The translations under genes and the position numbers were made by a program. A stretch of 64,000 nt of DNA from Salmo trutta (lineage: Eukaryota; Chordata; Actinopteri; Salmoniformes; Salmonidae), in NCBI RefSeq assembly GCF_901001165.1, contig NC_042968.1:84309791-84373790 (forward strand), given 5' to 3'. Of this stretch, positions 11,666 to 23,742 are shown piece after piece. How positions within the stretch are numbered: the stretch's first letter is position 1; each line of letters begins with the position of its first letter. The notes under the pieces were generated by a model. The model ran no database searches. It was not told the DNA's origin and was given only the letters and a program-made list of their open reading frames with translations.

Positions 11666-14004
11666 TGTCACGGTTGTCGTCGGTGAATGAGGACCAAAAC
11701 GCAGCAGGTACGTGTATGCTCATCTTGTGAATTTATTGACTTCCAAAAAATGAACATACAAAAATAACAAAGAAACGAAACCACGAACAGTCTGGTAAAG
11801 CATAAGGCTTACACACAGAACAATCACCCACAAATAACAACCACAAACACACCCTAATATATGGGACTCTCAATCAAAGGCAGATAGACAATACCCTCTG
11901 TCACGTCCTGACCAAACTACAAAACTAATTAACCATTATACTGGCCAGGACGTGACAGTAACCCCCCCTTAAAGGTGCTAACCCCGGAAGCACCTTTAAA
12001 ACAAAAAACAATACGAAAACAACAACCCCAAACAACAAAACAAAAATTCCCCTCTACTAAAGGGAGGGAAGGGAGGGTGGCTGCCGTCAACGACGGCACT
12101 GTGCTACACCCCCCCCCCCCCTCCCCAACACACCTATATCAGGAGGTGGCTCCGGTTCAGGCCTTTCCCGGCAGTCGGGCCACTCTGGCAGTTCGGGGCA
12201 GTCTGGCCAGTCTGGCAGCTCGGGGCAGTCTGGCAACTCGGGGCAGTCTGGCAACTCGGGGCAGTCTGGGCAGTCTGGCAACTCGGGACAGTCTGGCCAC
12301 TCGAGACAGTTCAGGGCAGTCTGGCCACTCGGGACAGTTCAGGGCAGTCTGGCCACTCGGGGCAGTTCAGGGCAGTCTGGCCACTCGGGGCAGTTCAGGG
12401 CAGTCTGGCAACTCGGGGCAGTCTGGCCACTCGGGGCAGTTCAGGGCAGTCTGGCCACTCGGGGCAGTTCAGGGCAGTCTGGCCACTCGGGGCAGTTCAG
12501 GGTAGTCTGGCCGCTCCGGCAGTTCAGCACAGTCTGGCCGCTCCGGCAGTTCAGCGCAGTCTGGCCGCTCCGGCAGTTCAGCGCAGTCTGGCCGCTCCGG
12601 CAGTTCAGCGCAGTCTGGCCGCTCCGGCGACTGTTGACTGGCGGGCAGCTCCGACGACTGTTGACTGGCGGGCAGCTCCGACGACTGTTGACTGGCGGGC
12701 AGCTCCGACGACTGTTGACTGGCGGGCAGCTCCGACGACTGTTGACTGGCGGGCAGCTCCGACGACTGTTGACTGGCCGGCAGCTCCGACGACTGTTGAC
12801 TGGCCGGCAGCTCCGACGACTGTTGACTGGCCGGCAGCTCCGACGACTGTTGACTGGCGAGGCTGGGATTACGCACTTGCCGTTTAGTGCGGGGAGCGGG
12901 AACAGGACGAGTCGGACTGGGTGGACGCACTTCTGGGTCCGCACGAGAGACAGGAGCTGGAAACCCAGGGCTATGGAGGCGCACAGTCGGTCTTGATCTT
13001 ACCTCCTGCACAACCCGCCTTGGCTGGATGGAACTAGTAGCCCTGTACGAGCGGGGTGCTCGTACAGGGCAGACTGGGCTGTGCAGGGGCCTGATGGTAG
13101 CCGTGCGTAGAGCGGGAGTTGGGTAGCCTGGTCCTCGGAGGCGTACCGGCGACCAGATGCGCTGCGCAGGCATCCTCCTACCAGGCTGGATGCCCGCTCT
13201 AGCACGGCACCTGCGAGGGGCTGGAATAACTCGCACCGGACTGTGCGTGCGTATGGGTGAGATAGTGCGCTTCTCAGCGAAACATAGCGCTCTCCACCCC
13301 ATACGCTCCTCCATATAACCACGGGTAGCTGGCTTCCGGCTCTTCCTTCACCTAGCCAAACTACCCGTGTGCCCCCCCCGAAAAATGTTTTCCCACTGCG
13401 GGCGGCGATACTCCCCAGCCTGGTGCCAAGGTCCGGCCCCGTCCAGAACTTCCTCCCAAGTCCACTTCTCCCACCAGTCCAACTCGAACGCCGTCTGCTC
13501 CTTCCTCTGCTGCTTGGTCCTTGAGTGGTGGGTGATTCTGTCACGGTTGTCGTCGGTGAATGAGGACCAAAACGCAGCAGGTACGTGTATGCTCATCTTG
13601 TGAATTTATTGACTTCCAAAAAATGAACATACAAAAATAACAAAGAAACGAAACCACGAACAGTCTGGTAAAGCATAAGGCTTACACACAGAACAATCAC
13701 CCACAAATAACAACCACAAACACACCCTAATATATGGGACTCTCAATCGAAGGCAGATAGACAACACCTGCCTTCAACTGAGAGTCCCAACCCCAATCAA
13801 CACAACATAGAAACACACTCACCAGACTAGACATAGAAATACATAAACATAGACTATAAACCAAAACCCCGGAAATACTAAATCAAACACCCTTTAACCA
13901 AACACACCACCCTGAACCACATAAAACAAATACCCTCTGCCACGTCCTGACCAAACTACAATACTAATTAACTAATTAACCCTTATACTGGCCAGGACGT
14001 GACA
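11666..14004 (-). mobile_element. non-autonomous LTR retroelement, TSD CCCTC
   Basis: A minus-strand element. Its LTRs are at 11666-11957 (with a ~174-bp internal deletion) and 13539-14004 (466 bp), with TG...CA ends. Perfect CCCTC target duplications lie at 11661-11665 and 14005-14009. A polypurine tract (AAGGGGGGG on the minus strand, about 11959-11972) abuts the 3' LTR. The interior encodes only a repetitive gag-like protein; no protease, reverse transcriptase, RNase H or integrase motif is visible, so it must depend on another element for mobility. Confidence 0.92.
12088..13596 (-). pseudogene. gag-like ORF of the 11666 LTR element, broken
   Basis: The N-terminal frame (13596-13348) starts with an ATG inside the 5' LTR and carries the family pattern PAAFW...DD.DR...H...TKQ.RKEQ...WTWEE..DGAGPW and then an IFRGGHTGSLA motif. 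The main body (13314-12469, 281 codons) contains SPVR...PAPR repeats, followed by 27-nt SQQSSELPA repeats and RPDCAELPE repeats. The frames are disrupted, and tandem units near 12150-12500 add further shifts. A PEPEPPP sequence near 12140 corresponds to the conserved C-terminus of related copies. Function is unknown; gag is inferred from position. Confidence 0.6.
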
Positions 14005-14009
14005 CCCTC

Positions 14010-14966
14010 AATCATATGATTCCACTTGGTTGTCTGTCCAGTTCTGAGAGAACTTGGAATCCAAGTCTCTTTCATTGACTATATCACTATTCACAGCTCC
14101 CTCAACACCTGTCAGGTTGTACTGCTCTGGTGAACTTCATGGCTCCATATCATATCCCTTCAAGTAGAAGGAACAGGAGGAAGAATGGCCTGAGAAACTC
14201 ACCAAATAATCCACTGCTAGAATGAAACAGAGCCAATCAGGGACTCTTTAAAATGCATGAGCCATGATAAAGAGTTAGCTACATCTCTAACAGTCCTCTG
14301 ATGCAACAATCAAAGGAAGCGGGACACATAGAAGTGAACAGCGAAAGGTTGTGTGCACTTCAAAGATAAATAGGTCTTGATTTTCTCAAAAAGCAAGGCA
14401 GTGCTTGCTGCATTGATGATCGTTTGTAAGACAGCCAGGAAAACCGCCTATGAACATACCCCTAAATGGCACAGGATGAAACTTCTCCAAACATTTCAAT
14501 CCACACAGGTTTTTCTTTTAATTTTATTGGATTAAAAAAATAAGCATATCCCCTGAGAGTAAGCAAGTGACAACAAAACACCTCTGCATCACAGAAATGT
14601 AGACAAACACTCCTGGTAAAAGCTTCAACACTGTGCATTGGATTTAATAGAGAAAAAAGGGGGAAAAACATGATTGTTTTCAGCCATCTGTCAGGGCTGT
14701 TTTGAGAGTATATGAGATTTTAAAAAGGAGACCGGTGATGATCAATTGATTATTCATATCAAACCAATAAACACCTGTCTGCATTGCCTGGCCCAGCAAA
14801 CAACAGATATAGCCAGGGCAGCAGCTACTCTTCCTGGGATCCGGTAAAATTAAGGCAGTTATATACAATGAAAAACATTACATTACATTTTATAATATGT
14901 GTGCATGCGTGTCTGTACCCTCACAGTACCCGCTGTTCCATTAGGTGTATTTTTATATTTTTTATA
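14010..14966. other. intergenic, nothing recognised
   Basis: Unique A/T-rich sequence with only short ORFs, between an LTR element and a Tc1 element. Confidence 0.5.
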
Positions 14967-15570
14967 TACAGTTGAAGTCGGAAGTTTACATACACCTTAG
15001 CCAAATACATTGAAACTCAGTTTTTCACAATTCCTGACATGTAATCCTAGTAAAAATTCCCTGTCTTAGGTCAGTTAGGATCACCACTTTATTTTAAGAA
15101 TGTGAAATGTCAGAATTATAGTAGAGAGAATGATTTATTTCAGCTTTTATTTCTTTCATCACATTCCCAGGGGGTCAGAAGTTTACATACACTCAATTAG
15201 TATTTGGTAGAATTGCCTTTAAATAGTTTAACTTGGGTCAAAAATTTTGGGTAGCCTTCCACAAGCTTCCCACAATAAGTTGGGTGAATTTTGGCCCATT
15301 CCTCCTGACAGAGCTGGTGTAACTGAGTCAGGTTTCTAGGCCTCCTTGCTCGCACACGCTTTTTCAGTTCTGCCCACACATTTTCTATGGGATTGAGGTC
15401 AGGGCTTTGTGATGGCTACTCCAATACCTTGACTTTGTTGTCCTTAAGCCATTTTGCCACAACTTTGGAAGTATGCTTGGGGTCATTGTCCATTTGAAAG
15501 ACCCATTTGCGACCAAGCTGTAACTTCCTGACTGATGTCTTGAGATGTTGCTTCTTTATTTTTACTTTTT
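14967..15570 (-). mobile_element. Sleeping-Beauty-like Tc1 element, truncated
   Basis: The outer terminal repeat starts TACAGTTGAAGTCGGAAG at 14967. An internal direct repeat, GTCAGAAGTTTACATACACT, follows near 15174-15193. This IR/DR layout is typical of Sleeping-Beauty/SALT elements. The minus strand then encodes the C-terminal third of a transposase: QMDNDPKHTSKV, carrying a catalytic Asp, at about 15470-15510, and WAELKKRVRARRP at about 15340-15379. The 5' half of the transposase and the other terminus are missing. A frameshift separates the two blocks. Confidence 0.88.
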
Positions 15571-15775
15571 TTACATTGCATAATATTAGTGAAGATATCA
15601 AAACTATGAATTAACACATATAGAATCATGTAGTAACCAAAAAAGTTTTAAACAAATCAAAATATGTTTAATATTTTTTGTTCTTCAAAGTAGCCACCCT
15701 TTGCCTTGATGACAGCTTTGCACACTCTTGGCATTCTCTCAACCAGCTTCATGAGGTAGTCACCTGGAAGCAGCC
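15571..15775 (-). mobile_element. second Tc1-like transposase 3' fragment
   Basis: The minus strand encodes a Tc1 C-terminus (LMKLVERMPRVCKAVIKAKG, then GYFEEQ) followed by the A/T-rich tail typical of a different Tc1 family. It directly abuts the truncated Sleeping-Beauty-like element, so the junction is chimeric. Confidence 0.7.
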
Positions 15776-15779
15776 AAGA

Positions 15780-16549
15780 AGAGGAGTAACAAAAGTCAGA
15801 AATAGCGATAAAATGTATCACTTACCTTTGATGATCTTCATGTGGTTGCACTCCCAAGACTCCATGTTACACAATAAATGCTCGTTTTGTTCAATAAAGT
15901 CCCTCTTTATATTCAAAAACCTCAATTTTGTTGGTGCGTTTTGTTCAGTAATCCATTGGAACAAAGCGCGGTCACAACAGACAGACGAAAAATCAAAAAA
16001 GTACCATAAAAGTTCGTAGAAACATGTGAAATGATGTTTATAATCAATCCTCAGGTTCTTTTTGTCATAAATAATCAATCATATTTCAACAATAGCTTCG
16101 TCAATAGAAAAGGAAAAACAAGAAAGGCACGCTCCCGGTCACGCGCAGGACTCATGTCTGGAAATTTCCGCTGTCCTCTCATTGAAAGTGGTGTTTCTCC
16201 CTCATTTTTCAGAGTAAAAGCCTGAAGCAATGCCTAAAGACTGGCCTCATGTAGTGGAAGCCATAGGGATCGTGAACTAGGTCATAAGTCTTTGTTTGGT
16301 GGATAGGCTTTCAATGGAAAAACAGGCATTTCAAAATAATAGCACTTCCTGGATGGATTTCCCTCAGGTTTTTGCCTGCCATATCAGTTCTGTTATACTC
16401 ACAGACATTATTTTAACAGTTTTGGAAACGGTAGAGTGATTTCTATATGCATATCCTAGCTTCTGGACCTGAGTAGCAGGCAGTTTACTTTGGGCACGCT
16501 TTTCATCCAAAATTCCGAATGCTGCCCCCTACCCTAGTGAGGTTTTAAG
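15780..16549 (-). repeat. interspersed repeat, same family as 53562-55333
   Basis: The 'CACTCCCAAGACTCCATGTT', 'TCAGTTCTGTTATACTCACA' and terminal 'GCTGCCCCCTACCCTAG' segments recur in the longer copy at 53562-55333. No coding capacity is recognised. It is shortened relative to that copy. Confidence 0.75.
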
Positions 16550-16559
16550 AAGGCAGAGC

Positions 16560-18861
16560 AGCTCTTTATTATGGACAGACCTCTCCCATAGCTACTGTTG
16601 CATCAATAGTAGCAACAGTAGCTATGACAGTTTACAAGCAGTTTAGAGTAACACTGGGTTGGATTAACTATGACAGTTTACAATCCAGTGTTACTCCAAG
16701 CAGTTTAGTCTCCTCAACTTGCTAAATTTCCACATTATTCATTAAAAGATTTAGTTGAGGTTTATGGTTTAGTGAATGATCTGTCCCAAATACAATGCTT
16801 TTAGTTTCTAAAATAGTTTTTGAAATATTTAGGACTAACTTATTTCTTGCGACCCATTCTGAAACTGACTGCAGCTCTTTGTTAAGTGTTGCAGCATTTC
16901 AGTTGCTGTGGTAGCTGATGTGTATAGTATTGAGTCATCGGCATACGTAGACACAAAGGCTTCATTCAGAGGCAGTGGCAGGTCATTAGTAAAGATTGAA
17001 AAAAGTAAGGGGCCTAGACAGCTGCCCTGAGGAATATCTGACTCTACTGGATTGTGTTGGAGAGGTTTCCATTAAAGAACACCCTCTGTGTTCTGTTAGG
17101 CAGGTAACTCTCAATCCACAATATAGCAGGGAATGTAAAGCCATAACACATGTTTTTCACATACCCTATTTGCCTTGAAGTCTAACAAAACAGTTCCAAC
17201 AATCTTTTTATTATCAATTGCTCTTAGCCAATCTTCAGTCATTTGAGTAGGTCCTGTACATGTTGAATGCCCCTCCCTATAAACTTGCTGAAAAACGGTT
17301 GTTCATTTGTTTACTGTGAAATAGCATTGTATCTGGTCAAACACAATTATATCCTAACGTTTACCAAGGGTTGGTAACAGGCTGATTGATCTGCTGTTTG
17401 AGTCAGTCAAGGGAGCTTTGCTATTCTTGGGTTGCGGAATGACTTTTGCTTCCCTCCAGGCCTGAGGGAGACTCACTTTCCTTGTAGGCTTAGATTGAAG
17501 AGATGGCAAATAGGAGTGGCAATATCGTCCTCTATCATCCTCAGTAATTTTCAATCCAAGTTGTCAGACCCAGGTGCCTTGTCATTGTTGATAAAAAACA
17601 AAAACATTTTCATCTCTCCAAACTCACATTACGGAATTCAAAATTAAAATGCTTGTCTTTCATAATTTGGTCAGTTATGCATGGATGTGTAGGTTCAGAA
17701 TTTTTTGTTGCAATGTCATGCCTATGTTTGCTAATCTTGCCAATGAAAATATGATTAAAGTAGTTGGCAATATCAGTATGTTTTGTGATGAATGAGCCAT
17801 CTGATTCAATGAATGATGGAGCCGAGTTTGCCATTTTGCCAAAAATGTCATTTAAGGTACTCCAAAGCTTTTCCCTAGCTTTCTTTATATCATTTATTTT
17901 TGTTCATAGTACAGTTTCTTCTTTTTGTTCAGTTTAGTCATATTATTTCTCAATTTACAGTACGTTTGCCAATCAGCTGTGCAGCCGGACTTATTTGCCA
18001 TTCCTTTTACTTCATCCCTCTCAACCATACCATTTTTAAATTCCTCATCAATCCACAGGGAATCAACTGATTTTACAGTCATTTTCTTAATGGGTTCATG
18101 CTTATTTGTAAGTGGAATATGCAATTTTATAAATGTGTCAAGTGCAACGTCTGGTTGATCCTCATTACACACCACATACCAGCAAATATTCTTTACATAT
18201 TCACAGGAATCACTACAAAACCTCTTGTATGACCGCTTATACACTATATTAGGCCCAGCCTTTAGAACTTTGGTTTTCCTAGATATGTCTATTATATTAT
18301 GATCACCACATTCGATGGATTTGGATACTGCTTTAGAGCAGATCAATCAAAGCCCTTCTTACATCAGCTGATGTCACAAAGTGCTGTACAGAAACCCACC
18401 CTAAAACCACAAACAGCAAGCAATGCAGGTGTAAAAGCAGCCTTGGTCAATGCAAGTGGGTGATTTAGTTCCTGTTCCGTTTGTAAATACCCTGGTAGGT
18501 TGACTGATAACCTGAACCAGGTTGCAGGCTCTGGTTACATTTTGAAGCTTTTTCTTGAGTGAACAGCTAGATGAAAGCCAGTGAATATTTAGGTACCCAA
18601 GGAAATATACCTCTCTGTTGAGATCATATACATTATCATGCATTTCACACATATTATCCAGATACTTACTGTTAGCACTTTATGGTCTATAGCAGCTTCC
18701 CTCACAAATGGAATTTAGGTGAGGCAGGTGAACCTGTAACCACATTATTATTTGACATGAGATCCTCTAAGCTTTACAGGAATATGACTCTGAACATAAA
18801 TGGCAACACCTCCACCATTGGCATTCCTGTCTCTTCTGAAGATGTTGAAACCATGTCTTCC
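16560..18861 (-). pseudogene. non-LTR retrotransposon (LINE) remnant, EN-RT, RTE-like
   Basis: Minus-strand blocks read in order from right to left. An endonuclease C-terminus lies at about 18840-18400 (YFLGYLNIHWLSSS, NLVQVISQPTRVFTN). A linker follows at 18346-17894 (SGCTADWQTYCKLRNNMTKL, NKKKKLYY), then 17834-17610 (SAPSFIESDGSFITK, ANYFNHIF). The start of the reverse transcriptase is at 17554-17354 (LPQAWREAKVIP, SNSRSISLLPTL). Fragments of the palm and C-terminal parts continue to about 16600. Many stops and frameshifts make it inactive. RTE-like is my best clade guess; Rex-type families are an alternative. A SINE-like insertion and LTR elements interrupt the 5' part. Confidence 0.8.
18340..18440. 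repeat. SINE-like fragment inside the LINE
   Basis: The text 'CACAAAGTGCTGTACAGAAA' and 'AACAGCAAGCAATGCAGGTG' matches a dispersed short repeat common in salmonid genomes. It separates the LINE endonuclease block from the downstream linker block. Confidence 0.55.
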
Positions 18862-19268
18862 TACCACTATCGTATAGAGGGGACCGAGGTGCAGCGTGTT
18901 GAGTGCTCATAATTACTGTTTATTAAACTCAGAACACTAAAGAAAATAACAAAGAGAAAACGACCAGCTACCAGTTCTGTCAGGTACTGAAGACTACACA
19001 GAACACGACTACACAGAACACAACTAAACAGAATACAACTGCCCACAAACACAATAGAAAAAACCCCAACTTAAATATGATCTCCAATTAGAGACAACAC
19101 GAACCAGCTGCCTCTAATTGGAGATCATCCCAAAAAACTCCAACATAGAAATAGAAAACTAGAACTAAACATAGAAAAAGAAAACATAGAAAAACCACCC
19201 AAAACACCCCAGTCACGCCCTGACCTACTCTACTATAGAAAATTACATCTTACTAGGGTCAGGACGTG
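18862..19268 (-). mobile_element. degraded solo LTR
   Basis: A minus-orientation LTR of the same family: GGGACCGAGGTGCAGCG near one end and GGGTCAGGACGTG at the other. The 18862 boundary is decayed and approximate. It sits inside the LINE endonuclease and directly abuts the LTR starting at 19269 in the opposite orientation. Confidence 0.65.
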
Positions 19269-20015
19269 TGTCACGTCCTGACCAGTAAAGTGGTTATTTG
19301 TTATTATAGTTTGGTCAGGACGTGGCAGGGGGTATTTGTTTTATATGGTTTTGAGTGTGTGTTTATGTAGAGGGGCGTTTTATTTATGTTTCCGGGGTTT
19401 TTGGTTTAGTTCTATGTTGTAGAGTTCTATGTCTGTTTCTAGGGTGTTTATTTCTATGTTTAGTATTTGGGATTGGGGCCTTCAATTGGAGGCAGCTGGT
19501 TATTGTTGCCTCTGATTGAAGGTCCTATAATTAGGAGTTTGTTTGTTTTGGGGATTGTGGGAGATTGTTCTTTGTATTGCTGTGTGAGCCTACAAGACTG
19601 TTTGTTGTCGTTTCATCGTTTTCTTGTCTTGTTTTGTTTTGTATTTAATAAAAATGAGCATTCACATACCCGCAGCGCCTTGGTCCATCCATTACGACGA
19701 CCGTGACAGAATCTCCCACCAACCATGGACCAAGCAGCGGAGGAAGGAGCAGCAGGTGGACTATCGGGAGTCGTGGACCTGGGAGGAGATTATAGCTGGA
19801 GTGGGCCCATGGAGGAAGGTTAAAGAGGACCGGAAATGTTACAGGGGTACACGGTTGACGTTTAAACCTGAGAGGCAGCCCCAATATTTTTTTTGGGGGG
19901 GGCACACGGGTAGTTTGGCGGGGCCAGGATTAAGGGGGGGTGTAGCACGGGAGCCGTTGGTGACGGCAGCCACCCTCCCTTCCCTCCCTTTAGTTTAGTT
20001 GTTTTTGTGACTCTT
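19269..20015 (+). mobile_element. LTR element, internally deleted, 3' LTR missing
   Basis: The 5' LTR is 19269-19708 (440 bp, TGTCACGTCC ... CCGTGACA), with an AATAAA polyadenylation signal near 19648. The interior keeps the gag start and then jumps to 3'-terminal text (TGTAGCACGGGAGCCG ... CCCTCCCTTCCCTCCCTTTAG) normally found close to the 3' LTR. No 3' LTR follows; the end is approximate. The interior is therefore a deletion derivative. Confidence 0.8.
19651..19998 (+). pseudogene. gag-like N-terminal ORF starting in the LTR
   Basis: The ORF starts with an ATG inside the LTR (about 19651) and reads M-S-I-H-I-PAAPWS...DDRDR, TKQRRKEQ, ESWTWEEI, GVGPW, then FFWGGHTGSLAG. After that it runs out at about 19998 because most of the gag body is deleted. 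The same pattern recurs at 13596, 33432 and 50696. Function is unknown. Confidence 0.6.
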
Positions 20016-20460
20016 GATTGTTTTATTGCTTTACTGGGAGGCTTATCAGAGGTAGACATGACAATGCTATTTATGTTTGAGCTGATAGTGTAGGGTGAAC
20101 TGCACACGGTGGACTTCCTACCAGGGCAAAACGTCTCAGTGCTAACAGTATAACTCAGGTTCATCAGCACATGATTACTGCTGACAATAGCTGTAGGTTT
20201 GACAGAGGCATTCAGGGGAGTTAAAGGAACATAAATTAGGTTACTTACATTATGACTGCCAACGCCCCTGGGACAATGTACATTTGCAGCAGCACTACGA
20301 CAACTCAGCGTCACAATGGTCGGGATTATCTGAGCAGGGCTTGGGTCACTGATAGGTCATTGTCTCAAAGCAGCCTTGAAATGCGTGGACAGGATCCAGG
20401 ATCCAAGATGAGAAGCAACTAAAGATAGTGACATTTCTACAGCATCATGCCTGCTCAGCT
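20016..20460 (-). mobile_element. probable 5' part of the interrupted LINE
   Basis: A minus-strand frame (20314-20020) reads VHCPRGVGSHNVSNLIYVPL and CPGRKSTVCSSPYTISSNIN. I associate this with the upstream part of the same LINE family, now split by the LTR insertions at 18862-20015. Assignment is by memory of salmonid LINE text. Confidence 0.45.
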
Positions 20461-20544
20461 CAAACAATATGCTGCTGCCCCAGTTGTTGTGCAGTACTTG
20501 AGACAAGTATGTTGTCTGGGTCTGGGATGTGTGTGGTCCCGACG

Positions 20545-21457
20545 TGACCATGCTATCCAATCCCTAGACAGCAGGGACACGTATTATTACATAGACAAAA
20601 ACCTGAACGTCCCTCGTCTGTCACGAATGTTGAATAAAATGATATTTGAACTTACCAATTGTCCGTGGAGTTGGTTCTTATATAGGGTGGAATTTGAGGC
20701 AAAATATCCAAAGGAACATATTATAAAACAGACTTTCCAAACATGGCTCTGTTGTAGACACACTTCCTCTCTGTTTTCCTCATGACAAAATAAAAGTCCC
20801 CCGCAAGTTATCTATCGCTTTTTTTGAGTACATATGGTGCACGTGCTTTACTTTTATTTTGACATCAGGAAAGCAGTGAAGAAATGGGTCTACCACAGAC
20901 TAATCTCGGTTAACCCAGAACTAAAGTCTTGCGTAATGGGTCAGATGCTTGATTAAGTTCTGGGTCCATACGTGTTAAGACAAGAGATAGAATGAGGATC
21001 GGAACCGGAACGAAGACCTCCACCCTTTCTCTTTGCAAGGTATGGGCAAGTCCATGGGCCAAATGTCCCCACCCTTTCCGAAATTCCGAAAGATGCTAAC
21101 ACCTGCGAAATCGGGATTTGTTCAATTACCAGTGATGAGAAAACCCAAGCACGGGAAGTAATTTCGCTTGTTATCTCACGCATCTTGTTGTATCATGACA
21201 GACCAATGGTACCATCTATGTTTACGTACTCTGTCCACAAGAGATTAACAAAATACCAACATTTGGAAAGTCTGTTTAATAATATGTTCCTTCTGATATT
21301 TTGTCTCAAACACCAACGCTATATAAGAACCAACCCCATAGAGTAAGTTCAAATATCATTTTATTCAGCATTCGTGACAGACAAGGGATGTTTAGGTTTT
21401 CGACTATGTAATAATATGTGGCTCTGCTGTCCAGGGATTGGATAACATGGTTACGTT
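20545..21457. mobile_element. ~200-bp inverted repeats around ~500 bp (foldback-like)
   Basis: The arm at about 20545-20744 is the diverged reverse complement of about 21262-21457. Shared blocks include CCAATCCCTAGACAGCAG, ACATAGACAAAAACCTGAA and GAATAAAATGATATTTGAAC. The interior (20745-21261) has no recognisable protein. It could be a DNA transposon with long terminal inverted repeats or an inverted duplication. Confidence 0.65.
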
Positions 21458-21609
21458 GGGTCTGGGATGCACGATGTATCTCAAGCTTTTGTGATAAGAA
21501 AGTGTAATTTAAAACATGTATCATTCAAAACCATGCCTCACTTGAATGAAATAATGACCATGAAAGATGATCTCTAATACTGTAGAATTAAACAATGGTT
21601 TCTGAAGTA

Positions 21610-21785
21610 CCCTCAAGTCTGGTTCTTTTAGAAGGACCCTCAAGCCTCAAGCCTGGTTCTTTTTGAACTGCAGGGCTTCTAGAAGGACCCTCAAGCCTCA
21701 AGCCTGGTTCTTTTAGAACTGCAGGGCTTTTAGAAGGACCCTCAAGCCTCAAGATTGGTTATTTTTTAACAGCAGGGCTTTTAGA
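21610..21785. repeat. short tandem repeat, ~51-bp unit, 3+ copies
   Basis: A unit built from AGAAGGACCCTCAAGCC, TCAAGCCTGGTTCTTT and GAACTGCAGGGCTT recurs about three times with divergence. The flanking 21458-21609 and 21786-22439 show no gene. Confidence 0.8.
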
Positions 21786-22439
21786 AACCATTTAAAATCA
21801 TAAAAGGCCACCAATGATAATGAATCCAAATGACCAAACTAATTCACTTGTGTAACTAAATGTATGCCAGGTGCAGCTTATATCATCATGTTCTTTGGTC
21901 CTTTCAATGCACACTGAACAAGGAAATAGACATGGTGTGTGCCCTCATTTAAACTTCATTAAAAGGGAAATTACAACCCTCATATGAACTATTTTACATG
22001 CAACTTCCTCTTTCGAAACAACAGTCAATCCTTCATTCCTTTTACAACCAGAACATCACTCAACAAGCAATCAGCCCGAGCCACTGATTTTTACAGCATA
22101 CATTAACAGCACTGCAGGCTAAGCAGCAGTCAAGCATCGGATATTTGTGGAGATTACCTCTGTCACAGCCCAAAGAAACATACAACTCATTCTGGCTGAC
22201 TTGGAAAAGGGTCTAAAGAAAGAAAAATATGAAGGTAATGATTTGAATCTGAAAAAAATATTTACTTTACCTGAGTCCAGTCAACTTTTGTTCCTCGGCA
22301 GAAACGGATCATCTATGGAGAATCTGATGACAGTTTACATTCATGCTCTGCCAGCAACATTACTGATGCCAGCTGTTGGCAAATGTGGCTAGTGTGGTAT
22401 ACCATCTACAGTAGTAAACAAGGAGAAGTTTGCCCGGTT

Positions 22440-22870
22440 GCACCTATAGGTCACTTTACATTGAACTGTTCATTATATTTGGTTGGCAGTCAGGTGAATG
22501 GTATGTGTCCAGAGTGGGTGGTTGATGAAACGGTGGAGCATGTGCTGCTGTCCTGTTGATCGTTTGTTGAAGAGAGGGAAAGATGGATGTCTAGGGATAT
22601 TGAGATTGGAGAGGGTTGGGAAGGTTCGGAGGGGATTTGGGGGATGGGGAGGGTTTGTTGGAAGTTAGTAAGGCTCTTTCTTATTGTTTTAGTAGTACAG
22701 GATTAGGAAGGAGGAGTTACGTTTTTGTGTTTGTTTTCTTTTGTTTCTAATGTAATATGTAAACCGTGATTGACCACACACTCCAGCACAGTAAGTGGCG
22801 GTATGCACCTTTAACGTGTTTGCGGAACGCCATTATAACGATGATGAAGAAGAAGAAGAAGAAGAAGAAT
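22440..22870 (+). mobile_element. LINE 3'-end fragment with (GAA)n tail
   Basis: The plus strand reads MCPEWVVDETVEHVLLSC and then ERERWMS, a pattern found at the C-terminus of several fish LINE ORF2 proteins (a conserved VEH.L..C motif). About 200 bp of 3' UTR-like sequence follows, ending in a GATGATGAAGAAGAAG tail. It is a 5'-truncated copy; the clade (I/Nimb or Jockey-like) is uncertain. Confidence 0.6.
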
Positions 22871-23742
22871 ACCTTGTTTAGGAATGCATCTACTTGGGCA
22901 AATAGTTTTTAGAACATCTGAATTACATGGCAAGAATGTGTAACATTTATTAGTATCACAGGATCTAGGCCCATCAATAGGGAAACAGTCGGGAGGCTGA
23001 TATGGGTTGGCTTGTTTGAAACAGGATAACAGTAAACACAATACACAAAAGGCTTCTTATATCTTACTTCCACAATAAGAAAAGTGCTACCGTCCTTTCA
23101 CAGACTTTACTAGTTGAGTTTACAACTGACCAAAAGCAGTGACAAACAATCTCAGGATTAACAGTTGGCCACTGCATTTACAAATAAACAGTTAAAGAAA
23201 TGTAAATACAATATGTACTAAAAGACAATCACCTTAAATGTGGAATCCTTAAATTGAAACAATAACAAAGGGTCACCCGGCCTGGGCAATGGAACATGTT
23301 ACAAAAACACATTTACTTGAAGAACACTGCAAGGTTGGTAAAAGAATGACAGCTTGTGCTGTTCTTCAAGTAAATGTGTTTTTGTAACATTTTCTGTGGA
23401 AATTGTTAAAAGTAATCCTTGTACATAGAGTTGTACAATAACAACTATATAGCTCAGTGGTAAAAGAACGAAACACACACAGCCTTCAGGGACAAATGCT
23501 CTCATCTGGGCAGGAGGGATTGGGGTGCTTTTATACATTGTACATTTTCCCAACCAGGGTCCACTGGGAAACATGGACCAAACTAAGGCTGAATGCCAAT
23601 GCGATCGCGATGGGCACTGATGGCAGATAACATGGTTAGTATTACCACTGGGGGGAAGTGAGGTGTTTCTCAATGCTGATGTATTGTCTCAGTTATGTTA
23701 TCACCTAAAATCTCTCATCTCCTGCAGTATTAAGAGCTATTG
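22871..23742. other. intergenic, nothing clear
   Basis: No gene is recognised. A short imperfect inverted pair involving ACACATTTACTTGAAGAAC lies at about 23307-23390. The rest appears unique. Confidence 0.45.

Noticed and set aside
20953..21183. 76-codon minus ORF inside the inverted-repeat element
   Set aside because: Too short and without a recognisable transposase motif.
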